Below are positions 1 to 7,881 of a stretch of 64,000 nt of DNA, in pieces (the stretch's first letter is position 1; every line of letters begins with the position of its first letter). The notes under the pieces were generated by a model that saw only the letters and a list, made by a program, of their open reading frames with translations, searched no databases and was not told the origin of the DNA. The position numbers were made by a program, and so were the translations under genes. Source of the stretch: Enterococcus_D sp050529585 (GTDB lineage Bacteria > Bacillota > Bacilli > Lactobacillales > Enterococcaceae); assembly GCF_050529585.1 (NCBI RefSeq), contig NZ_CP172882.1, positions 2,108,001-2,172,000 on the forward strand, in the 5' to 3' direction.

Positions 1-217
1 GCGCGAATATTTTTTTGGTAGACAGAACAAAATGATTGCCGACTTCTAAAATATGCAACGCTGTTTGGTCATTTGCTTCATATTTTTGATTCAATTCTTG
101 CAGTTGTTGGTAAACATTGGCTGTACTATCTTTGACAAGATAGCTCAATTCTTCAAGACCAATTCCTTCGTCGCCAACAACAAATAATATCGCTTCGATT
201 TGACTGTATTTATTCAT
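1..217 (-). CDS. scpB: ScpB, chromosome segregation and condensation protein (3' part outside window)
   Basis: The first 72 codons of an ORF that runs off the left edge. The protein starts MNKYSQIEAILFVVGDEG, typical of the N-terminal winged helix of ScpB, the kleisin-associated subunit of the SMC-ScpAB condensin complex that compacts and segregates the chromosome. Its ATG (217-215) lies inside the end of scpA (stop 212-210), an 8-base overlap that suggests translational coupling. The scpA-scpB order is the standard Firmicutes arrangement. Only the start is visible, so completeness cannot be judged. Confidence 0.88.
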   Translation of the reverse strand, partial: MNKYSQIEAILFVVGDEGIGLEELSYLVKDSTANVYQQLQELNQKYEANDQTALHILEVGNHFVLSTKKIFA

Positions 218-959
218 TTACTATACCTGTTGGGTAGAGCATGATCGATGAAAAATTATCGTTCTGTTCTACACGTATCGTTCCTTTTTTCATTAATTCC
301 AGCAAAGCCATAAACGTAACAACGACTTCACTTTTGTTGTATGATTCAAAAAATGAATCAAATGCGCGTCCTTTTTTGGCACTAACATGTTGCATTTCCA
401 TTTGGATCGTCGCCATTTTCTCATCTATGGTATTTTCATCTGGTGTGATCTTTGTTTCTAATACTTGCCGATTTTTCTTTTTTTCAATCATTTTTTGAAA
501 AGCCATGAACAAGTCGATCGTATTGAATTGATTGGCCGTCAGATGGTCATCCTGCGCTTTGTATGCATCCACATCCATTGGATCTTTCGTGTAATATAAG
601 CTGCGCTCTTCGGCTTTTTCTGACAATTGTTCCGCAGCATACTTATATTTGCGATACTCCAATAACTGCGCCACCAAAACATCCCGAGGATCTTCTTCAT
701 ATTCTTCGATTTCAACTGCTAATTCTTGCTTCGGCAGCAACATCTGACTTTTGATTGCCATCAAAGTGGCTGCCATAACTAGATATTCACCTGCAACTTC
801 TAAAGCCAAAAATTTCATCGTATGGATATAGGCCATATATTGTTCGGTGATCGCTGCAATCGGAATATCATACACATCGATTTCTAATTGTTTGATCAAG
901 TGCAGCAGCAAATCCAGCGGTCCTTCAAAGACAGCTAACTTAATATTGATTTCTTCCAT
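210..959 (-). CDS. scpA: ScpA, segregation and condensation protein A
   Basis: A 249-residue kleisin that bridges the SMC heads and binds ScpB in bacterial condensin. The N-terminus (INIKLAVFEGPLDLLLHLIK) carries the hallmark FEGPLDLLLHLI helix that contacts the SMC neck. A charged, glutamate-rich middle follows, then a C-terminal winged helix ending in the FMALLELMKKGTIRVEQ segment, which binds the SMC cap. Length is normal for the family. It lies 15 bases downstream of xerD and overlaps scpB, so xerD-scpA-scpB is probably one transcript, an arrangement common in Firmicutes. Confidence 0.96.
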   Translation of the reverse strand: MEEINIKLAVFEGPLDLLLHLIKQLEIDVYDIPIAAITEQYMAYIHTMKFLALEVAGEYLVMAATLMAIKSQMLLPKQELAVEIEEYEEDPRDVLVAQLLEYRKYKYAAEQLSEKAEERSLYYTKDPMDVDAYKAQDDHLTANQFNTIDLFMAFQKMIEKKKNRQVLETKITPDENTIDEKMATIQMEMQHVSAKKGRAFDSFFESYNKSEVVVTFMALLELMKKGTIRVEQNDNFSSIMLYPTGIVNE

Positions 960-974
960 CTCTGTCCTCTTTTT

Positions 975-1865
975 CTATGCACGGGGAAAATGCTGTTTGT
1001 AGACTTCCGTCATTCGTTTCTTTGTAATATGTGTATAAATTTGGGTCGTTGAAATATCTGCATGGCCCAATAATTCTTGAACGGTACGTAAATCAGCGCC
1101 ATTTTCTAACAGGTGGGTCGCAAAGCTGTGCCGCAACGTATGGGGCGTGACATTTTTATGGATACCTGCTTGGCGAACAAGGCTCTTGAGGTTTTTCCAA
1201 ATACCTTGTCGTGACAAATGACGCCCATGATTATTGACAAATAGATGCGGTTCATCGGTATTTTTTCGAGTCAAATAGGGTCTGGCATCACTTAAGTAAG
1301 TTTCGATCCATTGGATCGCCAAATCACCTAAAGGAACGATTCGTTCTTTGTCCCCTTTACCTGTGGTTTGCAACAACCCCATACTCAGGTGCAGATCATT
1401 TAATTTCAAACCAATCAACTCGCTGACCCGTAAACCCGTCGCATACATGACTTCTAGGATCGCACGATCACGAATGCCCAAAACTTCCCTCGTATCTGGC
1501 GTCTCGATCAAGCGCTCAACTTCATTCAGACTCAATGTATCCGGTAATTTTTGTTGTTTTTTTGGCGAATCAATATGTTGCATTGGATCATGATCCGTCA
1601 TTCTTTCTTGCCGTAAGTATTGATGAAATCTTCGTAAGCTTGATACCATTCGAATGACTGTCGCTGATGATTTGCCATCCGCTTGCAAGCTTTGTAAAAA
1701 TGTCAACACAACGACGCGATCCACTTGCTGCCACTCTGTCACATGTTGCGTTTTCAAAAAAGCCGCGTACTGGGTAAGATCTCTTTGATAGCTGACCCGA
1801 GTATTTTGAGATAAACCGCGTTCGATCATTAAATAATGCAGATAATCTGTGATTTGTTCTTCCAT
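975..1865 (-). CDS. xerD: XerD tyrosine recombinase
   Basis: A 296-residue tyrosine recombinase that resolves chromosome dimers at dif, normally with a partner such as XerC. All six catalytic residues are visible: Arg146 (TGLRVSEL), Lys170 (GKGDK), His242 and Arg245 (HTLRHSFATH), His268 (LLGHADI) and the nucleophile Tyr277 (QIYTH). Residues 1-90 form the core-binding SAM-like domain. The fur-xerD-scpAB neighbourhood is typical of XerD in Firmicutes and argues against a phage integrase. It starts at an ATG, 15 bases before scpA on the same strand. Confidence 0.95.
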   Translation of the reverse strand: MEEQITDYLHYLMIERGLSQNTRVSYQRDLTQYAAFLKTQHVTEWQQVDRVVVLTFLQSLQADGKSSATVIRMVSSLRRFHQYLRQERMTDHDPMQHIDSPKKQQKLPDTLSLNEVERLIETPDTREVLGIRDRAILEVMYATGLRVSELIGLKLNDLHLSMGLLQTTGKGDKERIVPLGDLAIQWIETYLSDARPYLTRKNTDEPHLFVNNHGRHLSRQGIWKNLKSLVRQAGIHKNVTPHTLRHSFATHLLENGADLRTVQELLGHADISTTQIYTHITKKRMTEVYKQHFPRA

Positions 1866-1940
1866 CTCGCACCCCTTCGTTCAACTTTCTTATCATATCA
1901 AATTCTTGTCCGTTATGCTAGGTGGGTAGGCAAACACAAG

Positions 1941-1974
1941 TGAAAAACAAAAAACCGAATCATATGGTGATTCG
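1941..1974 (-). terminator. Intrinsic terminator downstream of fur
   Basis: On the minus strand a 7-bp stem (CGAATCA / TGATTCG, positions 1974-1968 and 1962-1956) with a 5-base loop is followed by an uninterrupted run of about six T and a further T-rich tail (1955-1941). It lies about 80 bases past the fur stop and would separate fur from xerD-scpAB. Confidence 0.75.
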
Positions 1975-2052
1975 TGTTTGCAAGAAAATCCTTTTCTGCA
2001 AAAATCCACCTATGGTTCGGCATTTGACTTATCCTTGTTTCATTCGATCGCG

Positions 2053-2502
2053 TTACTGTTTGTTCTGGCAATTTTGGCACACACCATGAAAGGTCAACCG
2101 GTGGTCTTTCACTAAGAAGTGGTATTTTTGTTCAACGATTTCCTCTACACTGCCCAAAAGATCTTCTTCAACTTCTTCAATATTGCCGCACTCTAAACAC
2201 AATAAATGGTGATGAAAATGCTTCGCACCTTCTTTACGCAAATCATAACGTGCCACACCATCATTGAAACTGACTTTATCAACGATCCGTAAATCTGTTA
2301 AAATCTCCAACGTCCGGTAGACTGTTGCTAATCCAATTTCAGAATTCTTTTTCCGAACAAAAAAGAAAATCTCTTCTGCGGATAAATGATCTTTTTCGTT
2401 TTCTAACAAAACCAACAACGTTGCTTCACGTTGCGGGGTCAATTTAAAACCTGATTCATGTAATTGTTTTTTGGTCTTTTTTAAAGCTGCTGTTGTATTC
2501 AT
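2053..2502 (-). CDS. fur: Fur-family ferric uptake regulator
   Basis: A 149-residue Fur-type metalloregulator that represses iron-uptake genes when loaded with Fe2+. The N-terminal winged helix (LTPQREATLLVLLENEKDHLSAEEI, recognition helix in GLATVYRTLEIL) is followed by the metal-binding dimerization domain with HFHHHLLCLECG and a C-terminal CQNCQ pair. By memory it resembles Bacillus subtilis Fur much more than PerR or Zur (DGVARYDLRKEGAKHFHHH, DHRLTFHGVC). A GTG lies four codons upstream, but the ATG at 2502 has a GGAGG five bases ahead and is preferred. Two PerR-type operators sit just upstream. Confidence 0.9.
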   Translation of the reverse strand: MNTTAALKKTKKQLHESGFKLTPQREATLLVLLENEKDHLSAEEIFFFVRKKNSEIGLATVYRTLEILTDLRIVDKVSFNDGVARYDLRKEGAKHFHHHLLCLECGNIEEVEEDLLGSVEEIVEQKYHFLVKDHRLTFHGVCQNCQNKQ

Positions 2503-2525
2503 GGCTGCCTCCACATAAAACTAAT

Positions 2526-2540
2526 TTATAATTATTATAA
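2526..2540. promoter_or_regulatory. PerR/Fur-type operator, proximal copy
   Basis: TTATAATTATTATAA is a perfect 7-1-7 dyad and identical to the PerR box consensus (TTATAATnATTATAA). It differs from the classical Fur box (TGATAATnATTATCA) at the outer positions. It lies 24 bases before the fur ATG. In B. subtilis fur is itself a PerR target, so PerR control of fur is the simplest reading. Confidence 0.75.
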
Positions 2541-2567
2541 TCTAGGCAAAAACCACCTCGACGTTTA

Positions 2568-2582
2568 TTGTAATCATTATAA
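2568..2582. promoter_or_regulatory. PerR/Fur-type operator, distal copy
   Basis: TTGTAATCATTATAA matches the PerR box at all but one position. It is 42 bases centre-to-centre from the proximal box, about four helical turns, so both sites would face the same side of the DNA. The two boxes with their flanks (CTAATTTATAAT...) form a larger inverted repeat. Confidence 0.65.
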
Positions 2583-2610
2583 ATTAGAATCAAAAAAGAT
2601 ACAAGCATTC

Positions 2611-3474
2611 TCAATTAGGTTTTTTGATCAACTTTGTATATCCTTCTTTTTGCTCAATCAACCGTTGCTTAAATAAGTTCCCAAGTGCACGTTTAAACTG
2701 ACCTTTGCTGATGCCAAATGTTTGTAAAATTTCCTCTGGCGTCGATTTATCTGTGTATGGGATTTGGTGATCTGCAGCACGTTCCAAGAAAGTCAAAATC
2801 ATTGCAGCATCATCAGAAATGGCTTCATAAGCGCGAGGTTTCAAGGATACATTCAAAACCCCATCCGGACGAACACCAATCACTCGTCCTTTGACCACTT
2901 CCCCTAAACGCGGTTCTTGATAGCGTTCTGAAGGGTGCACAAACCCAACATGAAAATCTTCTGTCAACAAATAACTTCCGGCTAATTTCAAACGATAGAT
3001 CGTTCCTGTGATGTCTTGATTTTTCATCGTTTCATTGCCGTTTTTGCTCAGTGCTTTAAAAATTTTCTCATCTGCTAGTGTTGCCCAGATCCGTTCTTTC
3101 TCATCTACTTGAAGACTAACCATCAAACGGTCGCCTTTTTTGGGCCATAATTCACGGATCGTTGGCAATTCATCTAATGAAACCACCATGTCTTTATCCT
3201 TCAACCCAATATCGACAAATACACCTAAGTCGCGACGGCTGCCAGTGACTGTACCAAAAGCATAATGTCCTTTGCGGCTCTTTGGGATCAATGTCGTCAT
3301 GACATTTTCTTGTTTTTGGTTTTGATACCCAAAGCCTTCCACAGCCTCACCTAAGTGATGTTCGCCTTCTTCTTTTGATAAACGGAATGTTACACCGCTT
3401 TTTTGAACAAAATAATTTTGATCATTCTCATCAATGATCAGTCCGCTAAATACGGACGCTAATAAATCTTTCAT
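2611..3474 (-). CDS. cvfB: CvfB-family S1 RNA-binding protein
   Basis: A 287-residue protein of the CvfB/YitL family: tandem S1-type OB folds followed by a winged helix. S1 repeats are visible at about residues 65-135 (KGHYAFGTVTGSRRDLGVFVDIG) and 145-215 (GEVVKGRVIGVRPDGVLNVSL). The C-terminus (EILQTFGISKGQFKRALGNLFKQRLI) looks like the family's winged helix. CvfB binds RNA and affects virulence-factor expression in Staphylococcus aureus; its targets here are unknown. A good AAGGAG precedes the ATG. It is transcribed alone between azlCD and fur. Confidence 0.88.
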   Translation of the reverse strand: MKDLLASVFSGLIIDENDQNYFVQKSGVTFRLSKEEGEHHLGEAVEGFGYQNQKQENVMTTLIPKSRKGHYAFGTVTGSRRDLGVFVDIGLKDKDMVVSLDELPTIRELWPKKGDRLMVSLQVDEKERIWATLADEKIFKALSKNGNETMKNQDITGTIYRLKLAGSYLLTEDFHVGFVHPSERYQEPRLGEVVKGRVIGVRPDGVLNVSLKPRAYEAISDDAAMILTFLERAADHQIPYTDKSTPEEILQTFGISKGQFKRALGNLFKQRLIEQKEGYTKLIKKPN

Positions 3475-3506
3475 GCGTTCACTCCTTCAATAAAATACAA
3501 TGTTGA

Positions 3507-3827
3507 TTAAGGAAAAATCAATCGAATCAATGCCATGGTGATAATACCTGTCACAACGATTTTCATCAAATCTTTCGTATAATACCCAACTGCCAAAGCT
3601 GGCAAACAAGCTATCGTTTCTTTCACTTTAAGCAAAGGCAATTGTCCTTCGCGAAAAACCAATACATTTTGCACCAGTAGGGCAGCCAAGATACACAATG
3701 GCAAATAGCTCAAAAATATCGTGAATTTTTCAGGAAACACCATTTTTTTCGAAAATACAAACGGCAGTACCCTTGGTATCCAAGTAACGATGCCGCAAGC
3801 TATCATCAGTATAACAAAATCACCCAT
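3507..3827 (-). CDS. azlD: AzlD-family branched-chain amino acid exporter subunit
   Basis: A 106-residue, very hydrophobic protein with about four membrane helices, the small subunit of an AzlC-AzlD exporter linked in B. subtilis to resistance to 4-azaleucine. It begins MGDFVILMIACGIVTWIPRVLPF, where the TWIPRVLPF signature is typical of AzlD. It overlaps the end of azlC by 8 bases, indicating co-translation. Its substrate in this organism is inferred only from the family. Confidence 0.9.
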   Translation of the reverse strand: MGDFVILMIACGIVTWIPRVLPFVFSKKMVFPEKFTIFLSYLPLCILAALLVQNVLVFREGQLPLLKVKETIACLPALAVGYYTKDLMKIVVTGIITMALIRLIFP

Positions 3828-4527
3828 GGTGTGTCACCGTCCCAACCAAACAACCGACAAGTGTGGCAATGATCACTGCCACTTCCGCAGTCGTATGTGC
3901 CATACAAATCACGAGTGTGACAACAACAGCTGCCAATATCAGGACCGTTTGTTTTGTTTTTTTCTTCAAAGGTCGTTCCACTTGGAATAAAAATAAGCCA
4001 ACAAACATGGCGATTAACGCAAAATCTAACCCCAAGCGTTCTGGATCTGGAATAAATGACCCTAATAGCCCCCCTAAGAATGTTGCAATGATCCAACTTA
4101 CGTATGCCATCACATTTAAACCATGCGTCCATTTGGCGGTCACGGGTTTGTTTTGCTGCAAAGCAGTCGTCAGCACGCCGTAAGATTCATCTGTCAACAA
4201 AGACCCGATACCAATTGCTGATAAAAATGGCGTTTGTTTGAAATACGGTGCAACAGATAAACTCATCAAGAAATGGCGTAAATTGACTAAAAAGACGGTC
4301 GCAACGATCGTTGTCATTGGTGCATGGATAACCAAAAGTGCACAAATGATGAATTGGGCACTGCCAGCATAAACAATAACCGACATGAAAATAATTTCTA
4401 AAATAGATAACCCAATGCCTTTACCTACGACACCCATCGCAAAGCCAATACCCAAATAACCTAAAATCGTCGGCACACATGCGATCACACCATCTTCAAA
4501 ACGATCATATCTTTCTATTTTCTGCAC
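3820..4527 (-). CDS. azlC: AzlC-family branched-chain amino acid exporter, large subunit
   Basis: A 235-residue membrane protein with several hydrophobic helices and the AzlC/YgaZ signature near the N-terminus (GVIACVPTILGYLGIGFAMGVV) plus LTDESYGVLT in the middle. It pairs with AzlD to export branched-chain amino acids. An AAGGAGG stands about eight bases before the ATG. The gene is first in a two-gene unit with azlD. Confidence 0.92.
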   Translation of the reverse strand: MQKIERYDRFEDGVIACVPTILGYLGIGFAMGVVGKGIGLSILEIIFMSVIVYAGSAQFIICALLVIHAPMTTIVATVFLVNLRHFLMSLSVAPYFKQTPFLSAIGIGSLLTDESYGVLTTALQQNKPVTAKWTHGLNVMAYVSWIIATFLGGLLGSFIPDPERLGLDFALIAMFVGLFLFQVERPLKKKTKQTVLILAAVVVTLVICMAHTTAEVAVIIATLVGCLVGTVTHHG

Positions 4528-4644
4528 ACAAAAACCTCCTTGTTCGAACGATTACCTTACATCATATCGAAATCAAGGAGGAGAAACAAGTACTTTTCAC
4601 ATCTCTATGGTATCTCTAGATTGTATGTTGACGATAATGAGTCA

Positions 4645-6450
4645 TTAGCGAACAGTATGATCATTCCCATTGCCTCTGAAATAACCTGTCTTCGCATTGA
4701 CTGTGAACAGATACATCGGCAGTGCGGATTCACCGGTTCCTTTTAATAAACTGCCTTCTGTGTTGGTGGCATAGAAATTGTAATATCCTTGTCCATCTAC
4801 GATGCGCACCCGTTCAAAAGTATACCCACCTTCAACCACATAGCCTCGCGCAATCGCTGTTGCGATGATTTTTTCCTTTACACCTTCGGCCCAGTTCCAA
4901 GCACTGTTCGTGGTATCTGCCAAATCACTTTGTCGTGCCGGAATGATTGGCTGGTTGTTGGTATTCGTAGGGGTATTCGGCGATAACACATAGTCTTCTT
5001 CAGAAGAATCTTGCGTTGTGCTGCTGTTGGCACTTTCGGCAGCTTCAGCAGCGGCTTTTTGGGCAGCAGCTTTTTCTGCGGCTGCTTTCTCGGCAGCGGC
5101 TTTCTCTGCTGTTTCTCTTTTAGTCAAACTTGTATCTACTATTTTGAGTTCTTCAGATAATGTCGTCGCCACTGATTCGATCGGCAATGCTTGGACTTTT
5201 TTCATCAATTCATTATAGTTCGATCGGGTAATACTATCTGGGACCTCGCCATCTTTAACCAATGCGGTCATGCTTTTAACCGCATTTTGAACTTCTTGGA
5301 TCGATTGATATTCGGTCTGACCCATGGTGATTGCTTGATTGATCAATGCATCAAAACCATCTTTTTCATCTCTTTTGTCCATCGAAATATTTGCAGCTTC
5401 TTTGAGTGATACTTCATTCAATTGATCTTCTACGACCGCTGGTTCAGAAAAATAAGCATTGACTTCAGTGAGTGCAGCTATTTTTTCGGTGATTTCATCT
5501 GCTTCTGCTGCCAAGTCTTGGTAGCGCTCGTTTTCTTTGAAGGCTGCTAACTGTTGTTTTAAATCCGTTACAGCAGATGCTGTCACATTCCTTTTTAAGT
5601 ACACATGATCCTGATCTGTAAACATTTCATTCAATGCAGTTTGAATTTGATCCAAATCTGCTGTGTCTTTTGCCAGTTGCGCTTCTTGGGCCGCGGTTTG
5701 TTGCTGGTGATAATACATCCACCCGCCACCAACCGCAACAAGACAAACAGCAGCTGCTAAATAGATGATTTTTTTTGACTTTTTCTTTGGTGAAGCCGGC
5801 ACTTCAGCCGCTTTGTTGTCAGTATTTTTGCTAACAGCAAGGGATGGCTGCCGGCTTGCCTCTGGTTCCTCAGCAAAAGAGGCATTCTCTTGACCAATTG
5901 AAGACGATTGGGTCTTTACTTCTTGGTTGTTTTTTGCATCGACTTCTTTTGGGCCGTCTTCAGCAGAATGGTCTGCACTTGCGTTGGTGGTACTTGGTTT
6001 CGCATCGGAGATTTCGGTTTCGTCTTCTTCTCCTTTATGACGACGGATATAGGCGGATAAAATCTCCGCGTCATGGTCTGACAGCACTTCTGTCTGTTCA
6101 TCATCTACAGTGTTGGGTATGTTATCTTCTGTTTGTTTTCGGGCGAAAATGGGTGCATCCGAGCGCTCTTCAACATCTGTGTTTTTTGACTGAAAGCCAG
6201 AGACACTTTTTGTTGTTTTATTTTTTTCATCCGGGTCACGGTGGACCTCACCAAACTGTTCTTCCATTTCACCAATCGACACATGTTTATAATCTGACCA
6301 ACGAATGTCATCGTTCTCAGTGCTAGAATGATCAGTGATTGGCGTGTCTGTTGATGTTTTTTCTATTTCTGCCCATTTAAATCCGCAATTAGGACAAATA
6401 GGGGTTATTTCACGTGCTTTAAATCCACAATTAGGACATGTCTTTTCCAT
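4645..6450 (-). CDS. mapZ: MapZ-like mid-cell anchor protein with N-terminal zinc ribbon
   Basis: A 601-residue single-pass protein. Residues 1-25 hold two CPNCGF pairs (Cys5, 8, 19, 22), a zinc ribbon. Residues 30-225 are an acidic, Ser/Thr-rich cytoplasmic region with the conserved patch WSDYKHVSIGEMEEQF (51-66). One membrane helix lies at about 229-247. Outside is a helical domain (VNAYFSEPAVVEDQL), an Ala/Glu/Lys repeat and Ser-rich linker, and a C-terminal domain (WNWAEGVKEKIIATAIARGY ... AKTGYFRGNG). Both outer domains align from memory with pneumococcal MapZ, which marks the division site and guides FtsZ. The zinc ribbon is not in the pneumococcal protein. AAGGAG lies 13 bases before the ATG, a somewhat long spacing. 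Confidence 0.85.
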   Translation of the reverse strand: MEKTCPNCGFKAREITPICPNCGFKWAEIEKTSTDTPITDHSSTENDDIRWSDYKHVSIGEMEEQFGEVHRDPDEKNKTTKSVSGFQSKNTDVEERSDAPIFARKQTEDNIPNTVDDEQTEVLSDHDAEILSAYIRRHKGEEDETEISDAKPSTTNASADHSAEDGPKEVDAKNNQEVKTQSSSIGQENASFAEEPEASRQPSLAVSKNTDNKAAEVPASPKKKSKKIIYLAAAVCLVAVGGGWMYYHQQQTAAQEAQLAKDTADLDQIQTALNEMFTDQDHVYLKRNVTASAVTDLKQQLAAFKENERYQDLAAEADEITEKIAALTEVNAYFSEPAVVEDQLNEVSLKEAANISMDKRDEKDGFDALINQAITMGQTEYQSIQEVQNAVKSMTALVKDGEVPDSITRSNYNELMKKVQALPIESVATTLSEELKIVDTSLTKRETAEKAAAEKAAAEKAAAQKAAAEAAESANSSTTQDSSEEDYVLSPNTPTNTNNQPIIPARQSDLADTTNSAWNWAEGVKEKIIATAIARGYVVEGGYTFERVRIVDGQGYYNFYATNTEGSLLKGTGESALPMYLFTVNAKTGYFRGNGNDHTVR

Positions 6451-6700
6451 TTGGCTGCATTTGCTCCTTTTTAACTTCTTAATAAATAGGTAGATGCTTC
6501 TTTGACCTATAGCAAAAAATCAAACGAACTGATATAAATGTCTATCAACATATTGATTCGTCCATATCTGAATCACATATGTGTAGGTGAAAACTGAATT
6601 CACAAATTTAAATTTATCACATTCTAGCGCATTAGCCAACACTTGCTTGGTTACGTTTTTATTAAGTTATCTTACAAAAGATCGTTTCTTTTATAACAAA
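6451..6700. other. Intergenic region between mapZ and rpoD
   Basis: About 250 AT-rich bases that must hold the mapZ promoter. I see the mapZ ribosome binding site at its left end but no convincing -35/-10 pair, no ORF with a good start, and no strong hairpin apart from the rpoD terminator listed separately. Confidence 0.5.
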
Positions 6701-6739
6701 CAAAAACGGACTTTCCAAAGCATAGCTTCGAAAAGTCCG
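6701..6739 (-). terminator. Intrinsic terminator of the dnaG-rpoD unit
   Basis: On the minus strand CGGACTTT ... AAAGTCCG (stem 6739-6707, with an inner AAGC/GCTT pairing) is followed by TTTTTG at 6706-6701. It lies 12 bases past the rpoD stop. Confidence 0.85.
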
Positions 6740-6751
6740 ATATAACTTGGT

Positions 6752-7858
6752 TTATTCCAAGAAATCTTTCAATTGTTTTGAACGAGATGGATGGCGCAAC
6801 TTCCGCAAAGCTTTTGCTTCGATTTGTCGAATCCGTTCTCTGGTCACACCGAAGACTTTACCTACTTCTTCCAATGTCCGGGTACGGCCATCATCGATAC
6901 CAAAGCGTAAGCGCAACACGTTTTCTTCACGATCCGTCAATGTGTCCAACACATCTTCTAATTGCTCTTTCAACAACTCATACGCCGCATGTTCTGCGGG
7001 GCTTGTTGCATCTTGGTCTTCGATAAAATCACCAAGGTGTGAATCATCTTCTTCACCAATCGGTGTTTCCAACGAAACGGGCTCTTGTGCGATTTTAAGA
7101 ATTTCTCGCACTTTTTCAGTTGGCAGATCCATTTCGGCACCAATTTCTTCAGGTGTCGGTTCTCTACCTAAATCTTGCAATAATTGACGTTGGATCCGGA
7201 TCAATTTGTTGATTGTCTCCACCATGTGCACCGGAATACGGATCGTCCGTGCTTGGTCGGCGATTGCACGGGTGATTGCTTGACGGATCCACCAAGTAGC
7301 ATAGGTAGAGAATTTAAACCCTTTACGGTAATCAAACTTTTCTACTGCTTTCATCAAACCCATATTGCCTTCTTGGATCAAATCGAGGAATTGCATCCCA
7401 CGACCTACATACCGTTTGGCAATACTGACCACCAAACGTAAGTTTGCTTCAGCTAAACGTTGTTTGGCTTCTTGGTCACCTTCTTCGATTTTAAGCGCTA
7501 AAGCAACTTCCTCTTCAGCAGTCAATAACGGCACACGGCCGATTTCTTTTAAGTACATCCGAACGGGATCATTGATTTTGACACCAGTTGGTGCAGATAA
7601 GTCTTCTTGCGGCTGAGTATTTTGTCTTTTTTCATTGCTTTTCAAGCTATGAATAGACGGTTCCCCATTTTCATCTACCACACTGATCCCAGCGTCTTCA
7701 AGTTTTTGGATCAATTTGTCCATTGCATCGGCATCTAATGTATAAGGTGTCGCCAAACGATTGGTAATGTCGTCATATACCACTTGTCCTTTGGTCTTGT
7801 TTTCTCGAATGTATTCAGCAACTGCTTTGTCGTACGTTTTTTTTGTTTCTTCTGCCAT
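6752..7858 (-). CDS. rpoD: Primary sigma factor SigA (RpoD)
   Basis: A 368-residue housekeeping sigma-70 factor. Residues 1-80 form the short Gram-positive region 1.1. Regions 1.2-2.4 include DPVRMYLKEIGRVPLL and the -10 recognition helix in YRKGFKFSTYATWWIRQAITRAI. Region 3 (TIRIPVHMVETINKL) follows, and region 4.2 ends in TLEEVGKVFGVTRERIRQIEAKALRKLRHP, the -35 reader. It follows dnaG by 23 bases on the same strand; the dnaG-rpoD pair is a conserved macromolecular-synthesis unit. Confidence 0.98.
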   Translation of the reverse strand: MAEETKKTYDKAVAEYIRENKTKGQVVYDDITNRLATPYTLDADAMDKLIQKLEDAGISVVDENGEPSIHSLKSNEKRQNTQPQEDLSAPTGVKINDPVRMYLKEIGRVPLLTAEEEVALALKIEEGDQEAKQRLAEANLRLVVSIAKRYVGRGMQFLDLIQEGNMGLMKAVEKFDYRKGFKFSTYATWWIRQAITRAIADQARTIRIPVHMVETINKLIRIQRQLLQDLGREPTPEEIGAEMDLPTEKVREILKIAQEPVSLETPIGEEDDSHLGDFIEDQDATSPAEHAAYELLKEQLEDVLDTLTDREENVLRLRFGIDDGRTRTLEEVGKVFGVTRERIRQIEAKALRKLRHPSRSKQLKDFLE

Positions 7859-7881
7859 GAAAGAAAGCCCCTTTCAGTTCG

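Noticed and set aside
975..1865. Tyrosine recombinase as a sign of a mobile element
   Set aside because: Its context (fur, scpA, scpB) and full XerD motif set show it is the chromosomal dimer-resolution enzyme; no att-like repeats or phage genes are nearby.
1588..1896. 102-codon minus-strand frame inside xerD
   Set aside because: A shadow of xerD in another frame; xerD has all catalytic residues in its own frame.
5018..5130. Alanine-rich repeat within mapZ as a tandem DNA repeat element
   Set aside because: It is a short in-frame (A/E/K)n coding repeat forming a helical linker of the protein, not a mobile or CRISPR repeat.
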